In this document: in pieces, positions 46,194-55,042 of the stretch
Numbering within the stretch: position 1 is the stretch's first letter
Layout: each line of letters opens with the position of its first letter
NCBI RefSeq assembly: GCF_029963765.1
Contig: NZ_JALBYU010000003.1
Coordinates: 186,001-250,000, forward strand
Direction of reading: 5' to 3'
DNA: 64,000 bases
Source: Pseudomonas sp. UYIF39
GTDB lineage: Bacteria; Pseudomonadota; Gammaproteobacteria; Pseudomonadales; Pseudomonadaceae
The notes under the pieces: generated by a model
Database searches by the model: none
What the model was told of the DNA's origin: nothing
What the model saw: only the letters and a program-made list of their open reading frames with translations
Translations under genes and position numbers: made by a program

Positions 46194-46898
46194 TCACACG
46201 CCGCTTTGCAGCAGCATGTTACGTACGTGACCGATGGCCTTAGTCGGGTTCAGGCCTTTCGGGCAGACGTTGACGCAGTTCATGATCCCGCGGCAGCGGA
46301 ATACGCTGAACGGGTCATCCAGCGAAGCCAGACGCTCGGCAGTCTTGGTGTCGCGGCTGTCTGCCAGGAAGCGATACGCTTGCAGCAGAGCAGCTGGACC
46401 CAGGAACTTGTCCGGGTTCCACCAGAAGGACGGGCAAGAGGTCGAGCAGCAAGCGCACAGGATGCACTCGTACAGACCGTCGAGTTTTTCACGCTCTTCA
46501 GGGGACTGCAGACGTTCGATGGCCGGAGCCGGCGTGTCGTTCTGCAGGTATGGCTTAACCTTTTCGTATTGCTTGTAGAAGATGCTCATATCGACGACCA
46601 AGTCACGGATAACCGGCAAACCTGGCAGAGGACGAACGATCAGCTTGTTGCCTTTTACGACAGCGGACAGCGGCGTGACGCACGCCAGACCGTTTTTGCC
46701 GTTGATGTTCATGCCGTCGGAACCGCAAACACCTTCACGGCAAGAGCGACGATAGGAGAAACCTTCGTCCTGCTCTTTGATCAGGGCCAGCACGTCCAGC
46801 ACCATCAGGTCTTTACCGTTGGTATTGACCTGGAATTCTTGCATGAACGGCGCAGCGTCCTGATCAGGGTTGTAGCGATAAACACTGACTTTCAACAT
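46194..46898 (-). CDS. sdhB: Succinate dehydrogenase iron-sulfur subunit
   Basis: Carries electrons from the flavin to quinone through three clusters. The 234-residue protein starts MLKVSVYRYNPDQD. The Cys groups are visible: SCREGVCGSDGM (2Fe-2S), ECILCACCSTSCPSFWW and RCRGIMNCVNVCPKG (4Fe-4S and 3Fe-4S). The start is placed at the third ATG-type option because AGGGTGG lies properly before it and it matches the family start. It follows sdhA by 11 bases. Confidence 0.97.
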   Translation of the reverse strand: MLKVSVYRYNPDQDAAPFMQEFQVNTNGKDLMVLDVLALIKEQDEGFSYRRSCREGVCGSDGMNINGKNGLACVTPLSAVVKGNKLIVRPLPGLPVIRDLVVDMSIFYKQYEKVKPYLQNDTPAPAIERLQSPEEREKLDGLYECILCACCSTSCPSFWWNPDKFLGPAALLQAYRFLADSRDTKTAERLASLDDPFSVFRCRGIMNCVNVCPKGLNPTKAIGHVRNMLLQSGV

Positions 46899-46909
46899 GG
46901 CGGCCACCC

Positions 46910-48685
46910 TTAATAAGTCCGAATCATTGGTTCAAAGGTCGGGACTGTTTTTGGCGAAAAGTTCACGGCACGCTTGGCGACGCGCTTCTCACCCGGGAAA
47001 TACAGGGTGTGACACAGCCAGTTAACGTCATCGCGCTCTTCGAAGTCTTCACGGGCGTGAGCACCGCGGGACTCTTTACGGATCTCTGCGGCGATGGCGG
47101 TAGCTTCGGCCACTTCCAGCAGGTTCTGCAGTTCCAGCGCTTCGATACGGGCAGTGTTGAACGCCTGGCTCTTGTCGTTGATCTTGACGTTGGCGATACG
47201 GCTACGCAGATCAGCCAACTGAGCAATACCCTTCTGCATGTATTCGCCGGTACGGAATACACCGAAGTAGTTCTGCATGCAGCTTTGCAGTTCTTTACGC
47301 AGGGTAGCGACGTCTTCGCCTTCGGTACGCGAGTTCAGGCCATCGAGACGTGCCAGGGCAGCGTCGATGTCGGACTGGCGTGGGCGAGCGTAGTCGACGC
47401 CTTCTTTCAGGGTCTGTTCCAGGAACAGGCCGGCAGCACGACCGAAGACCACCAGGTCGAGCAGCGAGTTGCCGCCCAGACGGTTGGCACCGTGAACCGA
47501 TACGCAAGCCACTTCGCCTACAGCGAACAGGCCCGGGATGATCTGGTCAACGCCTTCAGCGTCCTGAGTGATCGCCTGACCATGAATGTTGGTCGGCACG
47601 CCGCCCATCATATAGTGGCAGGTTGGAACGACCGGGATCGGCGACACGGCTGGATCGACGTGAGCGAAGGTCTTCGACAGTTCCATGATGCCTGGCAGAC
47701 GGCTGTGCAGAACTTCTTCACCGAGGTGATCGAGTTTCAGCATTACGTGGTCGCCATCCGGGCCGCAACCGTTGCCGGCGATGATTTCTTTAACCATCGA
47801 GCGAGCAACAACGTCACGACCAGCCAGGTCTTTGGCGTTCGGAGCATAACGCTCCATGAAACGCTCGCCGTGCTTGTTGATCAGGTAACCGCCTTCACCG
47901 CGGCAGCCTTCAGTAACCAGTACACCGGCGCCGGCGATGCCGGTCGGGTGGAACTGCCACATTTCGATGTCTTGTACCGGCACGCCAGCACGCAGGGCCA
48001 TGCCGACGCCGTCACCGGTGTTGATCAGGGCATTGGTGGTGGACGAGTAGATACGGCCTGCACCGCCGGTCGCCAATACGGTCGCGTTCGCGCGGACGTA
48101 GGAGGTTTCGCCGGTTTCGATGCAGATGACGATCATGCCGACAAAGGCACCATCTTCGTTCTTCACCAGGTCGACACCGTAGTATTCGTTGAGGAATACA
48201 GTGCCGGCCTTCAGGTTGGCCTGGTACAGGGTGTGCAGCAGTGCGTGACCGGTACGGTCGGCAGCGGCGCAAGTACGTGCAGCCTGCCCACCTTTACCGA
48301 AGTCTTTCGACTGACCGCCGAACGGACGCTGATAGATGCGACCTTGTTCGGTACGGGAGAACGGCAAGCCCATGTGCTCGAGTTCGAAGACCGCTTCCGG
48401 ACCTACGGAACACATGTATTCGATAGCGTCCTGATCACCGATATAGTCGGAACCCTTGACGGTATCGTACATGTGCCAGCGCCAGTCATCGTTCGGATCT
48501 GCCGAAGCGATGGCGCAGGTGATGCCACCCTGGGCGGATACAGTGTGCGAACGAGTCGGGAAAACCTTGGTAACTACGGCAGTCTTGTGACCACCCTGTG
48601 CCAGCTGCAGAGCAGCGCGCATGCCGGCACCGCCGCCACCAATGATGATGGCGTCGAACGAAAGCGTATTAACTGTAGTAGACAT
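46910..48685 (-). CDS. sdhA: Succinate dehydrogenase flavoprotein subunit
   Basis: Oxidises succinate to fumarate at a covalently bound FAD. The 591-residue protein starts [26 protein letters not shown] (FAD site). The FAD-linked His is in [11 protein letters not shown] near residue 45. The catalytic block is [21 protein letters not shown], and [10 protein letters not shown] is another dicarboxylate-site block. It lies three bases behind sdhD. Confidence 0.98.
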   Translation of the reverse strand: MSTTVNTLSFDAIIIGGGGAGMRAALQLAQGGHKTAVVTKVFPTRSHTVSAQGGITCAIASADPNDDWRWHMYDTVKGSDYIGDQDAIEYMCSVGPEAVFELEHMGLPFSRTEQGRIYQRPFGGQSKDFGKGGQAARTCAAADRTGHALLHTLYQANLKAGTVFLNEYYGVDLVKNEDGAFVGMIVICIETGETSYVRANATVLATGGAGRIYSSTTNALINTGDGVGMALRAGVPVQDIEMWQFHPTGIAGAGVLVTEGCRGEGGYLINKHGERFMERYAPNAKDLAGRDVVARSMVKEIIAGNGCGPDGDHVMLKLDHLGEEVLHSRLPGIMELSKTFAHVDPAVSPIPVVPTCHYMMGGVPTNIHGQAITQDAEGVDQIIPGLFAVGEVACVSVHGANRLGGNSLLDLVVFGRAAGLFLEQTLKEGVDYARPRQSDIDAALARLDGLNSRTEGEDVATLRKELQSCMQNYFGVFRTGEYMQKGIAQLADLRSRIANVKINDKSQAFNTARIEALELQNLLEVAEATAIAAEIRKESRGAHAREDFEERDDVNWLCHTLYFPGEKRVAKRAVNFSPKTVPTFEPMIRTY

Positions 48686-48688
48686 GAA

Positions 48689-49057
48689 TCAGATACCCCA
48701 AAGAATCTGCACACCCCAGACGAAGTACGCGAACATCGCGACGCCGCATACCGCCTGGAAGAGGAAACGTATTGCAGTCGCGGACTTGCCCAGCGCCATC
48801 GGCGTCAGGTAGTCGGTCGCGATGGTCCACATGCCAACCCAGGCGTGAGCGCCCAGGGCCACCAGGGCCAGCAGACTGAAAATACGCATCCCGTTGCTTG
48901 CAAACAGCTCGTGCCATTGGGCGTAGCCAATGCCAGGGTGCGCTGCGAGGTATCCGATCAGGAAAATGAAATAAGCCGCGAGAACAACCGCAGACACACG
49001 CTGCGCCATCCAGTCATAGAGACCGGAACGCGACAGGTTCGTTACGCTGGTTACCAT
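48689..49057 (-). CDS. sdhD: Succinate dehydrogenase membrane anchor subunit
   Basis: A three-span anchor that binds heme b and quinone together with SdhC. The 122-residue protein starts MVTSVTNLSRSGLYDWMAQRVS. The family Arg-Ser-Gly region near the start and the HAWVGMWTIATDYL block (heme His, quinone-site Asp/Tyr) are visible. GGGAG precedes the chosen ATG, which lies inside the last codons of sdhC (7-base overlap); the TTG further upstream is not preferred. Confidence 0.96.
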   Translation of the reverse strand: MVTSVTNLSRSGLYDWMAQRVSAVVLAAYFIFLIGYLAAHPGIGYAQWHELFASNGMRIFSLLALVALGAHAWVGMWTIATDYLTPMALGKSATAIRFLFQAVCGVAMFAYFVWGVQILWGI

Positions 49058-49425
49058 ATCCAAACTCCCGCCAGAACGATCAACACCGCAGACACGGCGA
49101 TAATGATTTTCGAGCCCAGCTTGCCGCCTTCCAGCGTCTCACCGATGCCCATGTCCATGATCAGATGGCGCACGCCGGCTACCATGTGATAAAGCAAGGC
49201 GGAGAGGAGGCCCCATGCTACGAACTTGGCCAGCGGACTGGTCAAGCATGCCTTCACCTCGACAAAACCTTCCTCGGAACCCAGAGACTTGCCCAATGCA
49301 TACAGCATGAAGCCAAGGCCTAGGAAGAGGATGATGCCGGAAACACGGTGAAGAAACGACGTAACGCCGGTGATGGGGAGTTTGATGGTCCTTAGGTCTA
49401 GGTTTACAGGTCGTTGGCTTTTCAC
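49051..49425 (-). CDS. sdhC: Succinate dehydrogenase cytochrome b556 subunit
   Basis: A three-span membrane subunit of 124 residues, taken to start at a GTG reading MKSQRPVNLDLRTIKLPITG. The block SFLHRVSGIILFLGLG carries the quinone-site Ser/Arg, and LLYHMVAGVRHLIMD carries the heme His. No good ribosome site lies before the GTG; an upstream TTG (49458) is the alternative, giving eleven extra residues. It is the first gene of sdhCDAB. Confidence 0.93.
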   Translation of the reverse strand: MKSQRPVNLDLRTIKLPITGVTSFLHRVSGIILFLGLGFMLYALGKSLGSEEGFVEVKACLTSPLAKFVAWGLLSALLYHMVAGVRHLIMDMGIGETLEGGKLGSKIIIAVSAVLIVLAGVWIW

Positions 49426-49559
49426 GGCTTTTTTTTCACACTGAAGAGCCCCTAACAATCAGGGCAAAGTTGTTGGGGAGTGCACTGGTCAGGTAACCAC
49501 TACCCAGGGATGCGACCCCCAACAAAGCAGGCCAAAAAGCCCCTGGCGGTCGGTGGCCG

Positions 49560-49588
49560 AGTATAGACAGTTAGGCTACTAATGACAA
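49560..49588 (-). promoter_or_regulatory. sdh operon promoter
   Basis: On the minus strand TTGTCA (49583-49588), 17 bases, TATACT (49560-49565). It gives a leader of about 130 bases before sdhC, long enough for small-RNA control. Confidence 0.62.
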
Positions 49589-49702
49589 CGCAATCGCCTT
49601 CCCCTAATAGCTCATTGCACAAGTCGTATAAAAGGCGTAAATGGCAGTCAATTTCGAGGAAAAAGTCCGGTTAAAGCCTTCTGGAGCAAGACTTTAGGCA
49701 AA

Positions 49703-49730
49703 TTGACATTCGAATTTATCTCACTATAGT
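49703..49730 (+). promoter_or_regulatory. gltA promoter
   Basis: TTGACA (49703-49708), 16 bases, TATAGT (49725-49730), a strong sigma-70 match. The expected start point is about 50 bases before the gltA ATG. It diverges from the sdh promoter 115 bases away, so shared regulation of the two TCA units is plausible. Confidence 0.72.
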
Positions 49731-49788
49731 GGTGCGGGCCCTGCGTGGGGGGTCTGTCTGATGATTTCAAGCATAAATAGGAGGCCAC

Positions 49789-51078
49789 ATGGCTGACAAA
49801 AAAGCGCAGTTGATCATCGAGGGCGCAGCCCCCGTCGAGCTGCCCATTTTAACCGGCACCGTTGGTCCCGATGTTATCGATGTTCGGGGCCTGACGGCCA
49901 CGGGCCGTTTCACCTTTGACCCTGGTTTCATGTCGACAGCTTCCTGCGAGTCGAAGATCACCTATATCGACGGCGACAACGGCATTCTGCTGCACCGCGG
50001 CTACCCGATCGAACAGCTGGCTGAAAAGTCGGACTACCTGGAAACCTGCTATCTGCTGCTCAACGGCGAATTGCCGACCGCAGAACAGAAGGCCCAGTTC
50101 GTCAGCACCGTGAAGAACCACACCATGGTTCACGAGCAGTTGAAGACTTTCTTCAACGGCTTCCGTCGCGACGCCCACCCGATGGCCGTCATGTGCGGTG
50201 TAGTTGGCGCCCTCTCGGCCTTCTACCACGACTCCCTCGACATCAATAACCCGCAGCATCGCGAAATTTCCGCGATCCGTCTGGTTGCCAAGATGCCGAC
50301 CCTGGCAGCAATGGTTTACAAGTACTCCATGGGCCAACCCATGATGTACCCGCGCAACGACCTGACGTACGCGGAAAACTTTCTGCACATGATGTTCAAC
50401 ACCCCGTGCGAGATCAAACCGATCAGCCCGGTACTCGCCAACGCCATGGACAAGATCTTTATCCTCCATGCCGACCACGAGCAGAACGCATCGACTTCCA
50501 CCGTACGCCTGGCTGGCTCTTCGGGTGCCAACCCGTTCGCCTGTATCGCCGCCGGCATCGCTGCACTGTGGGGCCCTGCCCACGGCGGCGCGAACGAAGC
50601 TGTCCTGACCATGCTCGATGAAATTGGCGATGTGTCGAACATCGACAAGTACATCGCCAAGGCCAAGGACAAGAACGATCCGTTCAAACTGATGGGCTTC
50701 GGTCACCGGGTTTACAAAAACCGCGACCCACGCGCAACAGTCATGAAACAGACCTGCGACGAAGTGCTGAAAGAACTGGGCATCACCAACGATCCGCAAC
50801 TCGAACTGGCCATGCGCCTGGAAGAGATCGCCCTGACCGACCCGTACTTCATCGAACGCTCGCTGTACCCGAACGTCGACTTCTACTCGGGGATCATCCT
50901 CAAGGCCATCGGCATTCCAACCAGCATGTTCACCGTGATCTTCGCTTTGGCGCGGACTGTCGGCTGGATCTCCCACTGGAAAGAAATGCTCTCCAGCCCG
51001 TACAAGATTGGCCGTCCGCGCCAGCTGTACACCGGCTACGAGTCGCGTGACATCACCAAGCTGGAAGACCGCAAATAA
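49789..51078 (+). CDS. gltA: Citrate synthase (type II)
   Basis: Condenses acetyl-CoA with oxaloacetate. The 429-residue protein starts [20 protein letters not shown] after GGAG. Active-site residues are visible: His in [20 protein letters not shown], His in [14 protein letters not shown], and Asp in the NVDFYSG block. It is the NADH-regulated hexameric type expected in proteobacteria. Confidence 0.98.
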   Translation: MADKKAQLIIEGAAPVELPILTGTVGPDVIDVRGLTATGRFTFDPGFMSTASCESKITYIDGDNGILLHRGYPIEQLAEKSDYLETCYLLLNGELPTAEQKAQFVSTVKNHTMVHEQLKTFFNGFRRDAHPMAVMCGVVGALSAFYHDSLDINNPQHREISAIRLVAKMPTLAAMVYKYSMGQPMMYPRNDLTYAENFLHMMFNTPCEIKPISPVLANAMDKIFILHADHEQNASTSTVRLAGSSGANPFACIAAGIAALWGPAHGGANEAVLTMLDEIGDVSNIDKYIAKAKDKNDPFKLMGFGHRVYKNRDPRATVMKQTCDEVLKELGITNDPQLELAMRLEEIALTDPYFIERSLYPNVDFYSGIILKAIGIPTSMFTVIFALARTVGWISHWKEMLSSPYKIGRPRQLYTGYESRDITKLEDRK

Positions 51079-51115
51079 GACCTGTCTTGCGATAACGTAT
51101 TGGGTTGCACCGGGA

Positions 51116-51145
51116 ACGGCCTCTATTTATATAGAGGCCGTTTTT
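51116..51145 (+). terminator. Terminator of gltA
   Basis: ACGGCCTCTAT, loop TTAT, ATAGAGGCCGT and TTTTTG. Confidence 0.93.
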
Positions 51146-51186
51146 GTTTGTGCGATGAACCTGACCGTTCCCACGCTCTGCGTTGG

Positions 51187-51505
51187 AACGATCAGTGAGC
51201 GGCGGGCTGTTGATCCTGCTTTTGATCTTTCGCCCCTTCGGCAGGCCGAGTGGAGGTGTTCATCAGGGGGTTAGGCGCGTAGCGCCGTGCGGCGAAGCCG
51301 CACACATCAAGAGGAGGTCGTCGCGAAGCAGACCGTAGGCGATGCCCCCTGATGTACACCGGAGCGAGGGAACGCGGAGCATTAGCGAGGCGCCGTACGC
51401 CGGGGCGAAGCCTTTTGGTTCCTTTTTGGCGTATGAAAAAGGGACTCGCTGTAAGAGCGAAACCGCCAGCCGCCGTCACCGCAGAAACGGATATGTACAC
51501 CATCA
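51187..51505. repeat. Highly folded intergenic repeat of unknown nature
   Basis: A core at 51261-51354 has an outer stem CATCAGGGGG/CCCCCTGATG enclosing three hairpins. These are GGCGC-GTA-GCGCC (51274-51286), GTGCGGC-GAA-GCCGCAC (51287-51303) and GGTC/GACC (51316-51334). Beyond it come CCTTTTT/AAAAAGG (51422-51444) and TCGCT/AGCGA (51449-51463). Small frames inside lack ribosome sites. I recall close copies between genes in other fluorescent pseudomonads, so it is a dispersed repeat or a conserved RNA. Confidence 0.65.
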
Positions 51506-51528
51506 GCCCATCCGACCAGCCATTCCAA

Positions 51529-51560
51529 CGCCTTCGCGGGCAAGCCTCGCTCCTACAAAA
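51529..51560. repeat. Single REP-like half element
   Basis: GCCTTCGCGGGCAAGCCTCGCTCCTAC, a variant REP palindrome without an inverted partner, between the folded repeat and the actP terminator. Confidence 0.7.
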
Positions 51561-51573
51561 GCTAATCCCCCCA

Positions 51574-51608
51574 TAAAAAATGCCCCGATCTCTCGACCGG
51601 GGCATTTC
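51574..51608 (-). terminator. Terminator of actP
   Basis: AAATGCCCCGGTCGAGAG/CGGGGCATTT hairpin with a T run on the minus strand, 35 bases after the actP stop. Confidence 0.9.
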
Positions 51609-51643
51609 TGTTTAACGCAGCTTATATACGCAAGCCTGAAGCC

Positions 51644-53302
51644 TTAGTGAGCAACCGCCCCACTCGCCCCCAAGCCCGTCTGCGAACGAACAAACTGAGG
51701 GAAGAACAGCGCCCGCTCATTGTCAGCCGCAGTCGACTTGTCAGTGATTGAGAAGAACCAGATCCCGATAAACGCAATGGCCATGGAGAACAGCGCCGGG
51801 TACTCATACGGGAAGATAGCCTTCTCGTGATGCAGGATCTGCACCCAAATGGTTGGCCCAAGGACCATCAAACCAACGGCACTGATCAGCCCCAACCAGC
51901 CGCCAATCATCGCGCCACGCGTGGTCAGCTTCTTCCAGTACATGGAAAGCAGCAGCACGGGGAAGTTACAGCTCGCCGCGATGGAGAACGCCAGGCCCAC
52001 CATGAACGCGATGTTCTGGCTTTCGAACAGAATACCCAAGCCGATCGCCAGCACACCCAGGAAGACGGTGGTGATTTTCGAGACGCGGATCTCATCCTTG
52101 TCGTTGGCTTTGCCCTTCTTGACCACGCTGGCGTAAAGGTCGTGAGACACCGCCGTAGCGCCAGCCAACGTCAAACCAGCCACTACAGCCAGAATGGTTG
52201 CGAACGCGACTGCCGAGATGAAGCCCAGGAAGATACTGCCACCCACCGCGTTGGCCAGGTGCACCGCCGCCATGTTGTTGCCGCCCAACAGCGCGCCAGC
52301 AGCATCTTTAAAGGCAGGGTTGGTGCTGACCAGCAGGATCGCGCCGAAGCCGATGATGAACGTCAGGATGTAGAAGTAACCAATGAAGCCGGTTGCATAC
52401 AGCACGCTCTTGCGAGCTTCTTTCGCATCACTCACGGTGAAGAAGCGCATCAGAATGTGCGGCAGGCCCGCGGTACCGAACATCAGTGCCAAGCCAAGCG
52501 AGAATGCCGAAACCGGATCTTTCACCAGGCCGCCAGGGCTCATGATCGCCTCACCTTTAGGGTGAACCTTGATCGCCTCGGAAAACAGCAAGCTGAAGTC
52601 GAAGTTGACGTGCTTCATGACCATCAGTGCCATGAACGTAGCACCGGACAGCAGCAACACTGCCTTGATGATCTGCACCCAAGTGGTCGCCAGCATGCCG
52701 CCGAACAACACGTACATGCACATCAGGATACCGACCAGGATCACGGCAACGTAGTAGTCGAGACCGAACAACAGCTGAATCAGCTTGCCGGCACCGACCA
52801 TTTGCGCGATCAGGTAGAACGCCACCACCACCAGCGAACCGCAAGCGGACAGCGTGCGGATCTGGGTTTGCCCAAGGCGGTAGGACGCCACGTCGGCAAA
52901 GGTGTATTTACCCAGGTTACGCAGGCGCTCGGCGATCAGGAACAGAATGATCGGCCAGCCCACCAGGAACCCGATCGAGTAGATCAGGCCATCGTAGCCA
53001 GAGCTGAACACCAGGGCGGAAATACCCAGGAAGGACGCCGCCGACATGTAGTCGCCCGCAATTGCCAGACCGTTCTGGAAGCCGGTGATCTTGCCACCCG
53101 CCGCATAGTAGTCGGCTGCCGAATTGTTGCGCTTGGAAGCCCAGTAGGTGATGCACAAGGTCAGACCCACGAACGCGACGAACATCAGGATCGCGGAAAC
53201 GTTGAGCGGTTGTTTCTGCACTTCGCCGGTCAGGGCTTCACTTGCCCAGACGCCAGGTGCAAAGGCTGCGATGCTCAATAGAGCCATTAGACGCCGGATC
53301 AT
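51644..53302 (-). CDS. actP: Cation/acetate symporter
   Basis: A sodium:solute symporter family protein of 552 residues with about thirteen spans; takes up acetate and short monocarboxylates. The start [20 protein letters not shown] has AAGGAGG upstream and overlaps the DUF485 stop as ATGA; the longer frame is not real. The N-terminal segment is a cleavable signal peptide, as in E. coli ActP. Family text includes [29 protein letters not shown] and [13 protein letters not shown]. Pairing with a DUF485 gene is the usual actP-yjcH arrangement. Confidence 0.94.
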   Translation of the reverse strand: MIRRLMALLSIAAFAPGVWASEALTGEVQKQPLNVSAILMFVAFVGLTLCITYWASKRNNSAADYYAAGGKITGFQNGLAIAGDYMSAASFLGISALVFSSGYDGLIYSIGFLVGWPIILFLIAERLRNLGKYTFADVASYRLGQTQIRTLSACGSLVVVAFYLIAQMVGAGKLIQLLFGLDYYVAVILVGILMCMYVLFGGMLATTWVQIIKAVLLLSGATFMALMVMKHVNFDFSLLFSEAIKVHPKGEAIMSPGGLVKDPVSAFSLGLALMFGTAGLPHILMRFFTVSDAKEARKSVLYATGFIGYFYILTFIIGFGAILLVSTNPAFKDAAGALLGGNNMAAVHLANAVGGSIFLGFISAVAFATILAVVAGLTLAGATAVSHDLYASVVKKGKANDKDEIRVSKITTVFLGVLAIGLGILFESQNIAFMVGLAFSIAASCNFPVLLLSMYWKKLTTRGAMIGGWLGLISAVGLMVLGPTIWVQILHHEKAIFPYEYPALFSMAIAFIGIWFFSITDKSTAADNERALFFPQFVRSQTGLGASGAVAH

Positions 53303-53610
53303 TGCTGAGCCTCCTTGAGAATCGCATTGTTCAGGTCGTCGAATTCGCCATTGGCGCGTCGTACGTAGATTGCAGTCAGGATAAAGGCTGAGAGAATCAG
53401 CCCGACACCAATCGGTATCCCCCACGTAATCGAAGACTCGGGGCTGATTTTCGCCCCCAGAATATGCGGCCCGTAAGCAATCAAAAGGATGAATCCGGAG
53501 TAAAGCCCAAGCATGATCGCCGAAAGAGTCCAGGCGAACCTTTCTCGCTTACTAACCAGCTCCTTGAAACGCGGGCTGTTTTGAATCGAGAGGTAAATGC
53601 TGTCGTTCAT
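53299..53610 (-). CDS. DUF485 inner-membrane protein (YjcH type)
   Basis: A 103-residue protein with two membrane spans starting [22 protein letters not shown]. The block [29 protein letters not shown] is the DUF485 signature. It nearly always accompanies acetate-type symporters, and here it is translationally coupled to actP. Its own role is not established; an assembly or accessory role for the symporter is inferred. Confidence 0.93.
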   Translation of the reverse strand: MNDSIYLSIQNSPRFKELVSKRERFAWTLSAIMLGLYSGFILLIAYGPHILGAKISPESSITWGIPIGVGLILSAFILTAIYVRRANGEFDDLNNAILKEAQQ

Positions 53611-53782
53611 TGTTTTTATCCTCGCAGCACAGATGAAGTTGGAACGTTATCCACTCTATGCGGCTGCGAGACTGGTTCCAGACGACCTTAGTATTAGAAC
53701 GACATGACAGTTTTGCCTTTTTTCAGCAAATATTAATTAGCCTGCTTTGCACCCATCTTCTTTCTACAAGAATGCGCAAATA

Positions 53783-53816
53783 CAAAAGGCCGCTTGATGG
53801 TTACACCAAGCGGCCC
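53783..53816 (-). terminator. Terminator after the betaine-binding protein gene
   Basis: GGCCGCTTG, ten-base loop, CAAGCGGCC and TTTTG on the minus strand. Confidence 0.85.
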
Positions 53817-53848
53817 TGAAAGGTGCCGACTAGAAGCTTCAGCTCAAA

Positions 53849-54700
53849 TCATTTGGTCCAGTCTGCAACGCGTTCCGGGTGTTTGGCCACCCAATCCTTC
53901 GCGGCGGCTTCAGGTTTGGCACCATCCTGAATGGCCAACATGACTTCGCCGATTTCGTCTTTCGACGCCCACTGGAAGTTCTTCATGAACTTGGCAACTT
54001 CCGGAGCCTTGGTTGCCAGTTCTTTGCTGCCGATGTTGTTTACAGTTTCAGCCGCGCCATAAACGCCTTTCGGGTCGTCCAGGAAGCGCAGTTTCCACTT
54101 GGCGAACATCCAGTGCGGCACCCAACCGGTGACCGCAATCGATTCGTTTTTCTTCTCGGCACGGGTCAGCTCGGCAATCATGCCGGCGCCGGAACTGGCC
54201 TTGAGTTGATAGCCGGTCAGATCGTAGTCCTTGATTGCCTGTTCGGTCTTGATCATCACGCCCGAGCCGGCGTCGATGCCGACGATGCGTTTTTTGAAGC
54301 TGTCGTCGGTTTTAAGGTCTTCAATGGATTTGGCTTTGACGTACTCCGGCACGATCAGACCGATTCTCGCGTCCTTGAAGTTCGGACCGTAATCGACGAC
54401 CTGATCCTTGTTCTTGGTCCAGTAGTCACCATGGGTCACAGGCAGCCACGCAGACATCATGGCATCGAGTTTGCCAGTGGCCACGCCCTGCCACATGATC
54501 CCGGTGGCGACTGCTTGCAGTTTCACGTCATAACCGAGTTTCTGCTTGATCACTTCAGCGGCCACGTTGGTCGTGGCAACACTATCCGACCAGCCGTCGA
54601 CATAACCGATAGTCACTTCTTTGTTTTCGGCGCTGGCCACAGTAGAACTGATCGCCAGCACCAAAGCGGCACCTGCGCCCAAGAGTCGTCGCATCTTCAT
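53849..54700 (-). CDS. betX: Glycine betaine-type ABC substrate-binding protein (BetX-like)
   Basis: A periplasmic binding protein of the OpuAC/ProX class, 283 residues. The signal peptide MKMRRLLGAGAALVLAISSTVASA is cut before ENKEV. The ligand-binding aromatic residues lie in YVDGWSDSVATTN, MMSAWLPVTHGDYW and VTGWVPHWMFAKW. No ABC permease or ATPase gene is adjacent, so it is an orphan binding protein that feeds a shared core transporter. Position next to the DUF485/actP pair matches PA3234-PA3236 of P. aeruginosa, where this gene is betX. Exact ligand (betaine, choline or carnitine) is inferred. Confidence 0.9.
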   Translation of the reverse strand: MKMRRLLGAGAALVLAISSTVASAENKEVTIGYVDGWSDSVATTNVAAEVIKQKLGYDVKLQAVATGIMWQGVATGKLDAMMSAWLPVTHGDYWTKNKDQVVDYGPNFKDARIGLIVPEYVKAKSIEDLKTDDSFKKRIVGIDAGSGVMIKTEQAIKDYDLTGYQLKASSGAGMIAELTRAEKKNESIAVTGWVPHWMFAKWKLRFLDDPKGVYGAAETVNNIGSKELATKAPEVAKFMKNFQWASKDEIGEVMLAIQDGAKPEAAAKDWVAKHPERVADWTK

Positions 54701-55042
54701 CGTTACTTCCCCGAAAGTGCTGCGCTCGACGGATGCCGAGTCGCGTCAACGTATTGTTATGGTGCACAGCGCCCCCATCACGCCCACCGCAAACTCGCCC
54801 GAACATCAGCGCGATTTATCGATGAGAGCACTGATGCGTCGATAATCAACCTCAAGACCATGGCGACCTTCTCTGTCAGCGACCTCAAGGCATCGAGAAA
54901 CGACATCAGAACGCCATTAATCTAGACCACCGGAAGTCCGCCGGCCAACCCGCCCAAACTTTGCATGTCAAAAGTATGCGGGCCACCAAGCACGCGGTAA
55001 ATGAAGGTAACATGCGCGGCTTTGCTCCCAGACGGCCTGACC
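54701..55042. other. Divergent intergenic region, nothing recognised
   Basis: About 340 bases between betX and the GH17 gene. Both promoters must lie here, but no convincing -35/-10 pair, operator palindrome or RNA fold stood out. Confidence 0.4.

Noticed and set aside
47009..49189. 726-residue plus-strand frame opposite sdhA, sdhD and part of sdhC
   Set aside because: Spans several certain minus-strand genes; shadow.
51352..51576. 74-residue frame in the folded repeat
   Set aside because: Lies in structured repeat DNA and runs into a REP half-element; no ribosome site. Such frames are sometimes annotated as hypothetical genes but are not supported.
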